Shown piece by piece: positions 16,362 to 25,008 of a DNA stretch of 64,000 nucleotides. The notes under the pieces were generated by a model that was given only the letters and a program-made list of their open reading frames with translations, searched no databases and was not told the origin of the DNA. This DNA comes from JAHDCJ01 sp039028895. Lineage in GTDB: Bacteria > Bacteroidota > Bacteroidia > Chitinophagales > Saprospiraceae. Location: the NCBI GenBank assembly GCA_039028895.1, contig JBCCHF010000013.1:66904-130903 (forward strand). The letters are read 5' to 3'. Position 1 is the stretch's first letter. Each line of letters opens with the position of its first letter. The translations under genes were made by a program, and so were the position numbers.

Positions 16362-17615
16362 ATGAGACGGAAATTTTTTACATATTTCTTTGCCTCCATA
16401 ATCGCTGCTTTTGGGCTTTCATTTCAAGCATCAGCGCAGTTAATCGACTGTGCCGAATGTGGATTGCCAAACAGTCCTAATTTCTTGCTCCAAACTGAGA
16501 TGTCCAATCTCACCAACACAGGTGGTATGACGACCTCTGCAGAGCTTAAGGTGTTTTTTGAGAATCAGAGTAGCTTGGACCTTGATTTGACAACAATCAG
16601 TTTTTCAATGGTATGGGAGGGAACTAACCTTGCTTCTCTTACTGGTATGACATCTGATGCTTTTATAGGCACATGGATACAGAACACCCAATTTTTCCCT
16701 CCTGCAGTATTTGTAGTTGATAACTTCACTACTTCAGCATTATCTCCTGTAAAAGTTCTTGATGGTGTTACTTATGACAGATTATATGAGTACAATCACA
16801 CTGGTAGCGGTACACCTCACCCTCCACAAACGATTGTTTCTGGTAACAGAATTGAAATCATGACTATTACCATGACCTTTGATGGTTCACAGACTTTCTC
16901 CATGAATTCAGCAGATCCTAACTACTTATTAGCGAAAGCTAATATTGCTCTAGTTCCTGGTGAGTGTAACGAAGCTTGTCCAAATATCAATAACCAGTGG
17001 GGATTTGATAATGCAGGTACTCCAATGTTGGTGAACTGTTTCCGCACCGAAAGCGCTCCATTCCCAATCGAATTGACCGAATTTACAGGAGAAGCTTTCT
17101 CCGGTTATAATGAACTATACTGGGAAACTGCAACTGAAATTAACTCTGAGTGGCATATTATCCAAAGATCAGCCAATCCTGAAAACCACGATTGGGCTGA
17201 GGTGGGCCGTGTACAGGCAGCTGGTGAATCTTTTGAGCCAGTTAATTACAGCCTTCGCGACAACGATCCATTCGAATTAACTTATTACCGTCTCAAGTCA
17301 GTTGATTTTGATGGTCAATATGAGTATTCAGATATTGTAGTACTAAGAAGAGAAGCGTTTGATGATGGTACCTTTACGGTTTACCCGAATCCAACTACTG
17401 CCACTGTAATTGTAGAGACTTCCTTTACTTCAAAAGCAGATGTAGTTGTTGAGGTTGTAGATGCTATTGGCCGTGTATTATCAACAGATGTTTATCCTGA
17501 TTATTCAGGGTTCTTCCAACAAGAATTGAATCTTGAGCATTATACTGCGGGCATGTACTTCATCCGCATTGATAATGGAATCGAAAGAAAAGAGGCCAAA
17601 GTTGTAAAGCAATAA
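16362..17615 (+). CDS. Secreted T9SS-sorted protein
   Basis: A 417-residue protein with a signal peptide (hydrophobic residues 7-24, cleavage after ASAQ) and a type A T9SS sorting domain from FTVYPNPTT near residue 341 to the C-terminal KVVKQ. Residues 30-230 are an uncharacterised all-beta region with Cys pairs (DCAECGLPNSP, ECNEACPN). Residues 240-330 resemble a fibronectin/immunoglobulin-like module frequent just before sorting domains (PIELTEFTGEA, LYWETATEINSEWHIIQRSAN), also present in the large adhesin at 60-63.6 kb. It is predicted to be exported through the type IX pathway and attached to the surface or released. Strong terminator downstream; monocistronic. Confidence 0.87.
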   Translation: MRRKFFTYFFASIIAAFGLSFQASAQLIDCAECGLPNSPNFLLQTEMSNLTNTGGMTTSAELKVFFENQSSLDLDLTTISFSMVWEGTNLASLTGMTSDAFIGTWIQNTQFFPPAVFVVDNFTTSALSPVKVLDGVTYDRLYEYNHTGSGTPHPPQTIVSGNRIEIMTITMTFDGSQTFSMNSADPNYLLAKANIALVPGECNEACPNINNQWGFDNAGTPMLVNCFRTESAPFPIELTEFTGEAFSGYNELYWETATEINSEWHIIQRSANPENHDWAEVGRVQAAGESFEPVNYSLRDNDPFELTYYRLKSVDFDGQYEYSDIVVLRREAFDDGTFTVYPNPTTATVIVETSFTSKADVVVEVVDAIGRVLSTDVYPDYSGFFQQELNLEHYTAGMYFIRIDNGIERKEAKVVKQ

Positions 17616-17666
17616 TTTAGGTCTAGAAAGATAAATTAGCCTTTCAAGGGGCTACAACAATCTTTA

Positions 17667-17712
17667 GGGTGTGAATGGTCTGAAAAGATCTTCACACCCT
17701 TTTTTATTTTTC
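17667..17712 (+). terminator. Rho-independent terminator of the T9SS gene
   Basis: GGGTGTGAA (17667-17675) and TTCACACCC (17691-17699) form a perfect 9-bp stem with a 15-nt loop, followed by TTTTTTATTTTT. Confidence 0.85.
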
Positions 17713-17862
17713 GTATTGATAAAGGACCCTAATGCTATTCATAAATAGAGCATGCCAATGCCAACACCATGAAGAGGAATTATCTTAATGGTTTGGAATA
17801 TAGTTGAAATAAAACTTGACTTGAAATGGAAACGGGAGTTTTCGAAAAGCCTAAATTAAGAC

Positions 17863-18330
17863 TTACTCTGAGCGGTCCCTTGATGGCATGTACATCCTCG
17901 CCTTTACTTTAGCTTCAGTAATGACTTGTCGCCCTGCAGCAAGAAACCGATCAACTGGCTGTGCACCGAGCACTCGATGATATTCTTTGCCATCTCCGTC
18001 AATAAAAACCAGGGTCGGGTAAGCATTAACCTGGTGGATAATTGCAAAGGTAGACCCTTCAGGGGTTTCCATGTCGAGTTTTACATTTACGAAATGCTTG
18101 TTGTACAAATAACCAACCCGAGGGTGATTAAAGACGTTACGTGACATCCATTTACAGGGGCCGCACCAAACTGTGTAAGCATCAACGAAGAGAATTTTGT
18201 TTTCTTCTTTAGCTTTGGTCATGGCTTCTTCCATGGTGCCTTTAAAGAAATCAATACCACCACTTTGAGCGGAAACAGTGTAAGAAAAGAGCAGAAACAG
18301 GATTGGGATAAGTTGGATTAGGCGTTTCAT
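17863..18330 (-). CDS. Secreted thioredoxin-fold protein
   Basis: A 155-residue protein with a cleavable signal peptide (LIQLIPILFLLFSYTVSAQ) and a thioredoxin fold. The redox motif WCGPC is at 55-59, preceded by ILFVDAYTV and followed by the cis-proline region NAYPTLVFID near 105. Thus it should act as a periplasmic dithiol reductase or disulfide-exchange protein, similar to the DUF255/thioredoxin_7-like secreted proteins of Bacteroidota. It stands alone on the minus strand, 190 bp after a terminator for the opposite-direction gene. Specific partner unknown. Confidence 0.92.
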   Translation of the reverse strand: MKRLIQLIPILFLLFSYTVSAQSGGIDFFKGTMEEAMTKAKEENKILFVDAYTVWCGPCKWMSRNVFNHPRVGYLYNKHFVNVKLDMETPEGSTFAIIHQVNAYPTLVFIDGDGKEYHRVLGAQPVDRFLAAGRQVITEAKVKARMYMPSRDRSE

Positions 18331-18464
18331 GCTAGAAAAGTTAATAGATATGGGTATGGATAATTAAATTGATAAAAATACCAGTATACAACGATACTAC
18401 CAATCGAAATATTATCGAATAGTGTTAAATGTGTGTCACAATATTGGTATGTTAAAAAGTGCTC

Positions 18465-18479
18465 GGGGATAAAATCCCC
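18465..18479. repeat. Short GC-rich hairpin upstream of the membrane protein/YbaK pair
   Basis: GGGGAT (18465-18470) and ATCCCC (18474-18479) form a 6-bp inverted repeat with a 3-nt loop in the gap before the gene at 18584. It is followed by a C-rich stretch, not a T-run. Function unclear. Confidence 0.3.
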
Positions 18480-18583
18480 TTCCCCCCGCAAGAATTTACT
18501 CGTTTTCTTTTACACCTGCCAAATCAACTTGATAAACGTGTTAATTTAAATAATAAAAGCTAACTTTTGGTAAATTTTTAATT

Positions 18584-18877
18584 ATGGAGCAACACGAATT
18601 GGATAGTTTTGAGGACACCGTTCAAGGAACTTCCGAAGTCACAAATCAGTGGTACAAAAATAAAATAAGGATTTCTATTGTGAGGTGGATTCTAACCGTC
18701 ATACTTTATGTTTGGCTATGGAATAAATGGTGGTGGGTAAAGTGGACCCTGATTCCATTAATGCCGTTGATACTATTCAATTTATACCATCTGACTATTG
18801 GTCGGAAAAAACTAATGGCCAAGCTAGGAGAAATCCAGTCTACTATTGACAAAATCCAAAGTTTTGAGGAAGAATGA
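18584..18877 (+). CDS. Small membrane protein, unknown family
   Basis: A 97-residue protein with an acidic N-terminus, two adjacent hydrophobic segments (about residues 33-48 and 54-68: WILTVILYVWLWNKW, then WTLIPLMPLILFNLYHL) and a C-terminal amphipathic helix (MAKLGEIQSTIDKIQS). The topology is a hairpin with both ends on the same side. Its stop overlaps the start of the YbaK-like gene (ATGA), so the two are translationally coupled. I do not recognise the family; the coupling suggests a shared transcript rather than a shared function. Confidence 0.75.
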   Translation: MEQHELDSFEDTVQGTSEVTNQWYKNKIRISIVRWILTVILYVWLWNKWWWVKWTLIPLMPLILFNLYHLTIGRKKLMAKLGEIQSTIDKIQSFEEE

Positions 18878-19338
18878 ACAACAGGGAGAAAAGCATCACT
18901 TATCTGGAGCTTAAAGGCATGCAATTTGAGATTTTGGAACATTCAAAGAAAGTCTATACCTGTTCTGAAACTGCACTTGAGCGCAAGGTCTCTCTTGACC
19001 AGGTAGTAAAGACACTGATCTGTTTCGATAAAAAGAAAAATATTCATGTTTTTATGATCCCGGGAAGTACAAGTCTTGATCAAAAGAAAGCGCGCCAGGT
19101 GATTTCATCCAATAAAATGCGTTTTGTAGATCGCCAATTCCTCGAACAAGAATATGGATTGATCATAGGTGCTATCTCTCCATTACTTATGATTGGTAAC
19201 GGTCGATTTTGGTTTGATCGGAAATTTACCGAGCACGAATATCTTACCATTAGCACAGGGGAACCAGGAAGTGGCTTAAGGCTAAAGACAAGTGACCTGA
19301 TGGCGCTAATTGACTGTGAATTATGCGATATCTCCTGA
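18874..19338 (+). CDS. YbaK/ProX-type aminoacyl-tRNA deacylase
   Basis: A 154-residue single-domain protein of the YbaK/EbsC/ProRS-editing superfamily, which hydrolyses mischarged tRNAs (typically Cys- or Ala-tRNA-Pro). It shows the early EILEHSKKVYTCSETA segment, the conserved lysine in VVKTLICFDKKK, the PGSTSLDQKKAR region, a glycine loop GAISPLLM and the terminal GEPGSGLRLKTSDLMAL, where the GxxxxG loop binds the CCA end. Length is typical. It overlaps the preceding small membrane protein by 4 bp. Substrate specificity cannot be inferred. Confidence 0.9.
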   Translation: MNNREKSITYLELKGMQFEILEHSKKVYTCSETALERKVSLDQVVKTLICFDKKKNIHVFMIPGSTSLDQKKARQVISSNKMRFVDRQFLEQEYGLIIGAISPLLMIGNGRFWFDRKFTEHEYLTISTGEPGSGLRLKTSDLMALIDCELCDIS

Positions 19339-19342
19339 AAGA

Positions 19343-19939
19343 CTAGCCAGGAGGAGTCTTGTATGGATGATGTTTGTAATACTTTGGACGCGTATCGAGC
19401 CTGACATGCAACCAAAAAACACCAAACCCTGCTGTACTTAACCACCTGGGACGATCACTGACCATGTCAGAAACCGCATCTCCGACTTTCTCCCAAAAAG
19501 CATCAATCTGAATTTCGGGAGCTTTTCTGATGAAATTGGCCAGGTGTGTGTAAGTTTCTTCTTCAGTATGTGGACAAGGAACAACTAGCACAGCATCTCC
19601 TCCCAGGTTAGGAAACGAAACTACTCCATTTCTATCAATATCATTGCTGAAATAGCTGCTGAATGCCCTGGATTCTGGTTCTGCTCTCGCAAGCCCGGGA
19701 CTGTTTACGAGAACAAACTCGAATGGTTGATTCCAGCTCGCTTCCGTTACAGGTGGGGTTTCCCAGAAGTAAGCGGGGAAAGGATTTTCCTTTAGAATAT
19801 TAACAAAATACCTCCTGAACGGCAGATGTGTTTGCCAGAGCGTTACTACCTCCGAATAAGCCAATATTCTCTCATCTTCCGAAATAATGTAGCGAAACGT
19901 CCTTCCTGGGGTTATTTCTTGTATGTCGGTTATCCACAT
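19343..19939 (-). CDS. Conserved protein of unknown function (resembles DUF6940)
   Basis: A 198-residue soluble protein. The C-terminal STAGFGVFWLHVRLDTRPKY and the central SYFSNDIDRNGVVSFPNLGGDAVLVVPCP resemble, from memory, the DUF6940 family found in cyanobacteria and Bacteroidota, which has no known function. The invariant look of the final His-Arg-Asp-Arg-Pro-Lys-Tyr segment suggests an active or binding site (inference). It starts 1 bp after the GH25 lysozyme stop, in an apparent three-gene unit MmcQ-GH25-this gene, and ends 4 bp from the convergent YbaK gene. Confidence 0.72.
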   Translation of the reverse strand: MWITDIQEITPGRTFRYIISEDERILAYSEVVTLWQTHLPFRRYFVNILKENPFPAYFWETPPVTEASWNQPFEFVLVNSPGLARAEPESRAFSSYFSNDIDRNGVVSFPNLGGDAVLVVPCPHTEEETYTHLANFIRKAPEIQIDAFWEKVGDAVSDMVSDRPRWLSTAGFGVFWLHVRLDTRPKYYKHHPYKTPPG

Positions 19940-19940
19940 C

Positions 19941-20738
19941 TTAATTAGCCTGGATCAATGCCATTAGAGCTTCAATATCTCCGTTGAAAAAATTGTGATC
20001 AGAATTTCCCTGAACGCCAGGAACCTGATGGTCTGAAGCGTTTTGCCAGAAAAGCCAGCCTTTATCTTTCCAGGTTTCTGGTAGGCTCGGATTGTCAGAG
20101 TCGGCTGCGTAATCTGCAATCCATAAGGGATAATCGGCAAATTCTGGATTAGTCAGGTATTCATTGCCAAAGTTAACGTCAGTATAGATTATTGGTTTTA
20201 AGCCGATTCCACTTTCTACAGTTTTAAGAAAGCTAAGGAGATCTGCACTTAATTGATCTACAGCAAAATTACCAGTAACACTCGCTTGCTCAATATCCAA
20301 AACCACGGGTAAACTTGCACCCTCTGCATCAACCAAGGTCGAGAGAAAAAAATTAGCCTGAGTTATAGGATCATCATTCGCCTGATAGAAATGGTAAGCA
20401 CCCCAGGGTAAGCCTGCATTAGTGGCTTGAGCACCGTTTTGAGAGAACATCGGATCGACAAAAGTTTCCCCTTGAGTAGCTTTAATAAATACAAAGTCAA
20501 TACCTGCAGATTTTAGTTTATCCCATTCAATTTGGCCGTTATTATGTGAGATGTCAATACCAATTGCCCTGGATACTTCTGCAGGTAGTTCTTCTTTTTC
20601 GATAGGTTCAGGTGGATTTGTTGTGTTTTCTACATTCGGAGGATTGTCGTCGTTGGTATTAGTTGGAGCCTGGCATGCGTAAAAAACAAACAAGCAGCTA
20701 ATAATAACAAGTAGGAAGGTAATTCTGTTCTTTTTCAT
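19941..20738 (-). CDS. GH25 lysozyme-family lipoprotein
   Basis: A 265-residue lipoprotein. The signal peptide ends in a lipobox-like FYAC with Cys22, followed by a Pro/Asn-rich linker to residue 55. The GH25 catalytic domain follows: GIDISHNNGQIEWDKLK at 60-76 carries the first conserved Asp62, FVFIKATQG at 83-90, PWGAYHFYQ at 111-119 and the catalytic VVLDIE at 145-150 with Asp148 and Glu150. GH25 muramidases cleave the MurNAc-GlcNAc beta-1,4 bond of peptidoglycan. Being an envelope lipoprotein it may remodel the host's own wall or act on competing cells. Catalytic acids are intact. Confidence 0.93.
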   Translation of the reverse strand: MKKNRITFLLVIISCLFVFYACQAPTNTNDDNPPNVENTTNPPEPIEKEELPAEVSRAIGIDISHNNGQIEWDKLKSAGIDFVFIKATQGETFVDPMFSQNGAQATNAGLPWGAYHFYQANDDPITQANFFLSTLVDAEGASLPVVLDIEQASVTGNFAVDQLSADLLSFLKTVESGIGLKPIIYTDVNFGNEYLTNPEFADYPLWIADYAADSDNPSLPETWKDKGWLFWQNASDHQVPGVQGNSDHNFFNGDIEALMALIQAN

Positions 20739-20761
20739 TTGGGGAGTTAAAGTTGAAATAA

Positions 20762-21106
20762 TTAATCCTGCAGTTGGTCACGGACCTTTTTGGGTAGTTT
20801 CATCCTGATCAACTCATAAGATTGGCGGATGTATTTGAAAAGATCTGTTTTACTAATCGTGTTATAATCGGCCATATAAACCCATTTGTACCTGCCTAGA
20901 TATGGTGCAGAAATGAATTGCTCGGAACCGAGCAATTCTTCATATTCTTCAGGCGTTACTTTTAGTGAAATACTAGGCACACCATCAAGGTTGAGGATGG
21001 TGAACATTTTTTCACCAACTTCAAAGCACAAATGATTATCCCACTTGATGCTTTCGCCAACGCCTTTGAATGTAAGACAATAATCGCGTATTTCTTCTAG
21101 GTTCAT
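20762..21106 (-). CDS. MmcQ/YjbR family protein
   Basis: A 114-residue protein of the MmcQ/YjbR family (cyclic-phosphate/double-wing DNA-binding fold). It begins EEIRDYCLTFKGVGESIKWD, then has LCFEVGEKMFTILN, the conserved SISLKVTPEEYEELL and the C-terminal LPKKVRDQL. YjbR-type proteins bind DNA in structural studies, but their role is unsettled. It is the first gene of a likely operon with the GH25 lysozyme (23-bp gap) and the DUF6940-like gene. Confidence 0.9.
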   Translation of the reverse strand: MNLEEIRDYCLTFKGVGESIKWDNHLCFEVGEKMFTILNLDGVPSISLKVTPEEYEELLGSEQFISAPYLGRYKWVYMADYNTISKTDLFKYIRQSYELIRMKLPKKVRDQLQD

Positions 21107-21197
21107 ATTATTTTGACCTTACGATGTCAGGGTATTTATTCATAACGTCATGCCTGGCTACTTTCATTTAACCCTCAAAGGTTATTTTGGAAATCCA

Positions 21198-24100
21198 TTA
21201 AAACGAAAAGCCCATTTGCAAGCTAAACAACCTGTCTTCATCTGAAAACGACATAAACGGGGTAATCACAAGGAATTCAAGAGGATTGAACCAAATGCCC
21301 ACCGTATAACTTTTTTGAAGGTCAGTGTATTGGTCATTAAGTTGCCTGATGCGACCATAATCAATACCACCAAGTAACCCAAACTCAAATGGCAACAACC
21401 TGTTATCCCATTCAAACAAGGATATTCGAAGATCTGTGTTGTGGTAATATAGGAAATCTCCCCTGAACCGGTCATTTCTCAAACCTCTTATAAAGTTATT
21501 GCCTCCAATAGAGATGGTCTGGTAATTTTGATAGTCACCTCCAAGGTAGGCGGTACCGACTCTTGTTGCGACTGTAAATTCTACAGAGCTGATATTAAGG
21601 GTGAAATAAAAGGTAAAATCTCCTGAAAGCGTGAAAAAGCCATCATCACTAATACCCAATTCGTTGCGGTAGTCAGCCATTGAATTAAACCTGATCCCTG
21701 ACCGTGTATGTGTTTTACCGTCTGTGGCATCCAGGCTGTAGCCGAAACCAGCTCCAAGGTAGTGTCTGAATTCGAAATCATTATCTGTAAAACCGAAAGC
21801 AGGATCTCGGGTGATATTATCAGCTCTGTCTACGATTTTTTGTGCGGCGTATGATGGCCCAATAGATAACTTATGTCTACCGTTAACGAAAAGGCGTCTC
21901 AGTTTTGGATTCAGTTGGTAATGTTGTGACCTCACTTGGTAAAATCTATCCTCGTTCATCTCAAAGTCTGGCATATTCGACAGGCCATAAAAGAAAAAGT
22001 TTTCAGGATTACTCAATTGTACATCAAGCAAGAAATCGGATTTTCCTAAGAAATGAATAAACTCACCACCATAGCTGACATTGAAGGCTCCTGTTTGGGG
22101 GGCTAATGAAAATGAAAAACTATGTTTTGCACTATGTGGATCTTTTCTGAAACCATGCAATGTTGAAATGATGCCTGCACCAAAGGAAAACCCATCATCT
22201 TCGGTGAACCCGAATGTGATCAAAGGGAAGTGAGTGTTATAGCGGAAATATTCCCGATTCCATTCATTGGTTTCCAGATCGTCGTTTAATTTGGCTTTAG
22301 TTTCAGTTCCTTCTTCTTCTAATTTTATCCCATCCGATTCATCGTAAACCCTGGTCAACTTTCGCATTCCGGAAACGGAAGAATTATCATATACCCTGTC
22401 TTTGCCAAATCCACCAATTATCCTGATGAGAATACCTTTATCAGCATCACCAGAGAGGTGGAACTCATCCTGACCTCCTAATCCCTGTAGTCTTATTTCC
22501 TGGGTTTCAGATGGGTCGAAAAGGCGATCATAGAGGAGGTCTTTTTTGTCGCCATCTTTATTGGATTCATACATTCTGACGCGTGTGAAACCGTCTTCCA
22601 GTCTTTCGATTTCGTAATACTCTTCTTCATCGGTGCCTATGACATCAACCCGTTTTGCAAGAAACTTGTATTGACGCACGGCAATTTCAGGGAATTTATC
22701 ACGGCGTGATTTCAGGAAACCAATTATTTCTTCTCCATGCTGCTGAAAGAGGGTGTCCTGCCAGGCTTCAAAAGCTTTTTCAATTACCTCATCAGTCATA
22801 TTGACCTGTAATTCACGCGCCAGGCTATCCCACTCTGATCGATCCATCTCGTTAAGGAAATGCCTGTCAAAAAAGGCGGCGTTGGTGCTTTGTCCTGGTG
22901 CATCTTTCAAGTCACCTTTCATAGACTTGAGTTTCCGCATAAATAGCGCAGAGATCAGTTTTGGAATTGGACCATTAAATTTATAAAACGAAGCATCGCG
23001 ATCTCGTGGAATAGGTCGATACAGTTTATAGCCATCCTGCTTGAAAACTGCCCAACGCCATTGGTCGTCGTGCCGATCCCAGTCGTGAATGAAAATATCG
23101 AACAATCTCGATTTGAGGACCCAGCTTTGGTCGATGCGGTGTTTAGGGCCATTTCTCAGCTTCCGCAAAAGATCGATATAGCCGATTATCTCTTCGCTGT
23201 TGCCAAAGTTGTCGAGCTCGCTCCGGTCACCAGCCGGGCGCTCTTCAAAGAAGTAAAGCCCTTCGTCAATGATCTGGTTATAAATGCCAAGTTCTTTTTG
23301 GTGGGGTAGGTAGACAAGTTTCGGGTTGGCGTAATAAATGCCAGCAGCTTCTGCCATAGTCGGAATAGGCAAGGCGGCATATGGATGATTAGAAGCATTA
23401 AAGTTAGTATAAAACCTGATGACTTTGAGATCTCTGAACTCTTCAGGAATACTACCTAACACATTTTTATTTACAGAACGCAAAACGAAGTGTTTGCCAT
23501 CTTTATCTTCAAGGCGTAGACTAGTGGTTCCGTTTCCTCCACCTTTCTTTATAGGACTCAGACCGTAATCAGCCAACTTGAAAGAAGGAGCAGTTACTGG
23601 AGTTTCCCAAACCTTTCTATAATTTTTACCCATCCAAAGTTCACTGAATTTGCCCACTTTGAATGCTTTGGTGGCAAACATGGTGATCCTTGCCGGAGGC
23701 TCATCATACACCTCATCGGTTTCGACAACAGTTTTTTCCGGTACCGATTCGACAATCTGTTTTCTAAAGACAACCTTACCATTGCCACTTGCCGGATCAG
23801 GAATGACAAACTCCATCCAAACTTCCCGCGTTTTGTAGTAATACAATTTGACGAATCCTTCCGAGCCACCATAGGCGAATCCAGCATCAAGCCCTTTCCT
23901 GACATATGAATGTTTACTTCCAGCACCACTGACAATATGATGGTGACCGTCTACGCGGAAATACTGGAGGTTGTGGTCATGGCCAGCAGCGAAGATGACG
24001 TTTTTGAAGCTTTCATCCAGCAATCCGAGGATAGAGTTTTTTAATTCCTGGTAATTGGCGTGTGTAATATCCTGCTTAGTGCCAGTAATTTTACGGTAAA

Positions 24101-24911
24101 CAGGCTCTGCTGATCCGAGAATGGGGAGAGGGATCCATAAATTTTCCCCTAATCCTGTAAATGGGAAAAGATGACGTTTTGCAGAAAAGTGACTGCCGTG
24201 GTTACCATTCGAAAAGAAGGGGTGGTGGAGAACAATAAGAATCTGATCTTTCTTGTATTTCTGGAGTTTTTCCTCAAGTAGAACAAGGAATTCAGTCTTG
24301 CTTTTTGCTTCACAACCTTTGTTCATTTTCTTTTCTCCATCCCAGTCGTGCAGCCACCATTGGGAATCAATGAAAACAACTACAAAATCTTTATCGATCT
24401 TTTTGATTTCGGGGTCTGCACAAGCGTTATTAGGGCGCCACTCATTACCGATTTTCAGTGTATCCTGAATGAAGTCTTCGAAGCGTTTGACAGCTTTTCG
24501 TCCACCAGGTTTTTCGCCATTCCAGTCGTGGTTACCTGGGATGAAATAGACATTGCCTTCATGGCCGATTACAGCATCCAGTGAGGCGCCAAGTTTACGC
24601 TCCGCAAGTGCCCTGGTTGGGTCTTTTTTCTTAGGAAGCCCATCAGGATAGAGATTGTCTCCCAGGAATATTACGGTACTTTGTTTCCCGGCAGCCTTGA
24701 GTTGTCTTCCCAGAAGCTCAAGAACAGGTTCTCCGTTTTCAAGGTCCGGTTCGCCGGTATCTCCTAGCAGAAAGATCGTCTCTTTGAGTCCTTCGTCGGG
24801 CAATCTGGTTTGCTCCCATTTGCTATATTCTGGTGATATATAAGGGGTTTTAACTGCTCCGCAGCCCCAAAATAAAGACACGATGATGAGTAGGGAAAAG
24901 TTTCTGTACAT
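21198..24911 (-). CDS. Three-part envelope protein: metallophosphoesterase, atypical-kinase-like domain, outer-membrane barrel
   Basis: A 1237-residue protein with a signal sequence and possible lipidation at Cys17. Residues 45-400 are a calcineurin-like phosphoesterase with GDTGE (50-54), GDNLYPDG (84), GNHDW (126-130), VLHHPFFSNGNHG and AGHDHN, so all metal motifs are present. Residues about 460-720 resemble CotH/Fam20C/HipA-type atypical kinases: FVLRSVNK near 470-478 could supply the ATP lysine, FFEERP an acidic contact, HDWDRHDDQWRW near 610-621 the catalytic DRH block and PIPRDRDAS the metal-binding Asp. Residues from about 870 to the end are beta-rich with the terminal aromatic residue (MGFSF) of BamA/TamA-like surface-antigen barrels. 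It probably displays the two catalytic domains in the periplasm. The kinase-like reading is inference; the other two are solid. Confidence 0.85.
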   Translation of the reverse strand: MYRNFSLLIIVSLFWGCGAVKTPYISPEYSKWEQTRLPDEGLKETIFLLGDTGEPDLENGEPVLELLGRQLKAAGKQSTVIFLGDNLYPDGLPKKKDPTRALAERKLGASLDAVIGHEGNVYFIPGNHDWNGEKPGGRKAVKRFEDFIQDTLKIGNEWRPNNACADPEIKKIDKDFVVVFIDSQWWLHDWDGEKKMNKGCEAKSKTEFLVLLEEKLQKYKKDQILIVLHHPFFSNGNHGSHFSAKRHLFPFTGLGENLWIPLPILGSAEPVYRKITGTKQDITHANYQELKNSILGLLDESFKNVIFAAGHDHNLQYFRVDGHHHIVSGAGSKHSYVRKGLDAGFAYGGSEGFVKLYYYKTREVWMEFVIPDPASGNGKVVFRKQIVESVPEKTVVETDEVYDEPPARITMFATKAFKVGKFSELWMGKNYRKVWETPVTAPSFKLADYGLSPIKKGGGNGTTSLRLEDKDGKHFVLRSVNKNVLGSIPEEFRDLKVIRFYTNFNASNHPYAALPIPTMAEAAGIYYANPKLVYLPHQKELGIYNQIIDEGLYFFEERPAGDRSELDNFGNSEEIIGYIDLLRKLRNGPKHRIDQSWVLKSRLFDIFIHDWDRHDDQWRWAVFKQDGYKLYRPIPRDRDASFYKFNGPIPKLISALFMRKLKSMKGDLKDAPGQSTNAAFFDRHFLNEMDRSEWDSLARELQVNMTDEVIEKAFEAWQDTLFQQHGEEIIGFLKSRRDKFPEIAVRQYKFLAKRVDVIGTDEEEYYEIERLEDGFTRVRMYESNKDGDKKDLLYDRLFDPSETQEIRLQGLGGQDEFHLSGDADKGILIRIIGGFGKDRVYDNSSVSGMRKLTRVYDESDGIKLEEEGTETKAKLNDDLETNEWNREYFRYNTHFPLITFGFTEDDGFSFGAGIISTLHGFRKDPHSAKHSFSFSLAPQTGAFNVSYGGEFIHFLGKSDFLLDVQLSNPENFFFYGLSNMPDFEMNEDRFYQVRSQHYQLNPKLRRLFVNGRHKLSIGPSYAAQKIVDRADNITRDPAFGFTDNDFEFRHYLGAGFGYSLDATDGKTHTRSGIRFNSMADYRNELGISDDGFFTLSGDFTFYFTLNISSVEFTVATRVGTAYLGGDYQNYQTISIGGNNFIRGLRNDRFRGDFLYYHNTDLRISLFEWDNRLLPFEFGLLGGIDYGRIRQLNDQYTDLQKSYTVGIWFNPLEFLVITPFMSFSDEDRLFSLQMGFSF

Positions 24912-25008
24912 ATCCTGAATGTTACTACAATGTTAAGATAGTGTAAATTTACTTTCTGAAAACAAGATAGAAACAAGAAAGGTGTATTAATAGTTGTTTC
25001 TGAGAGTG

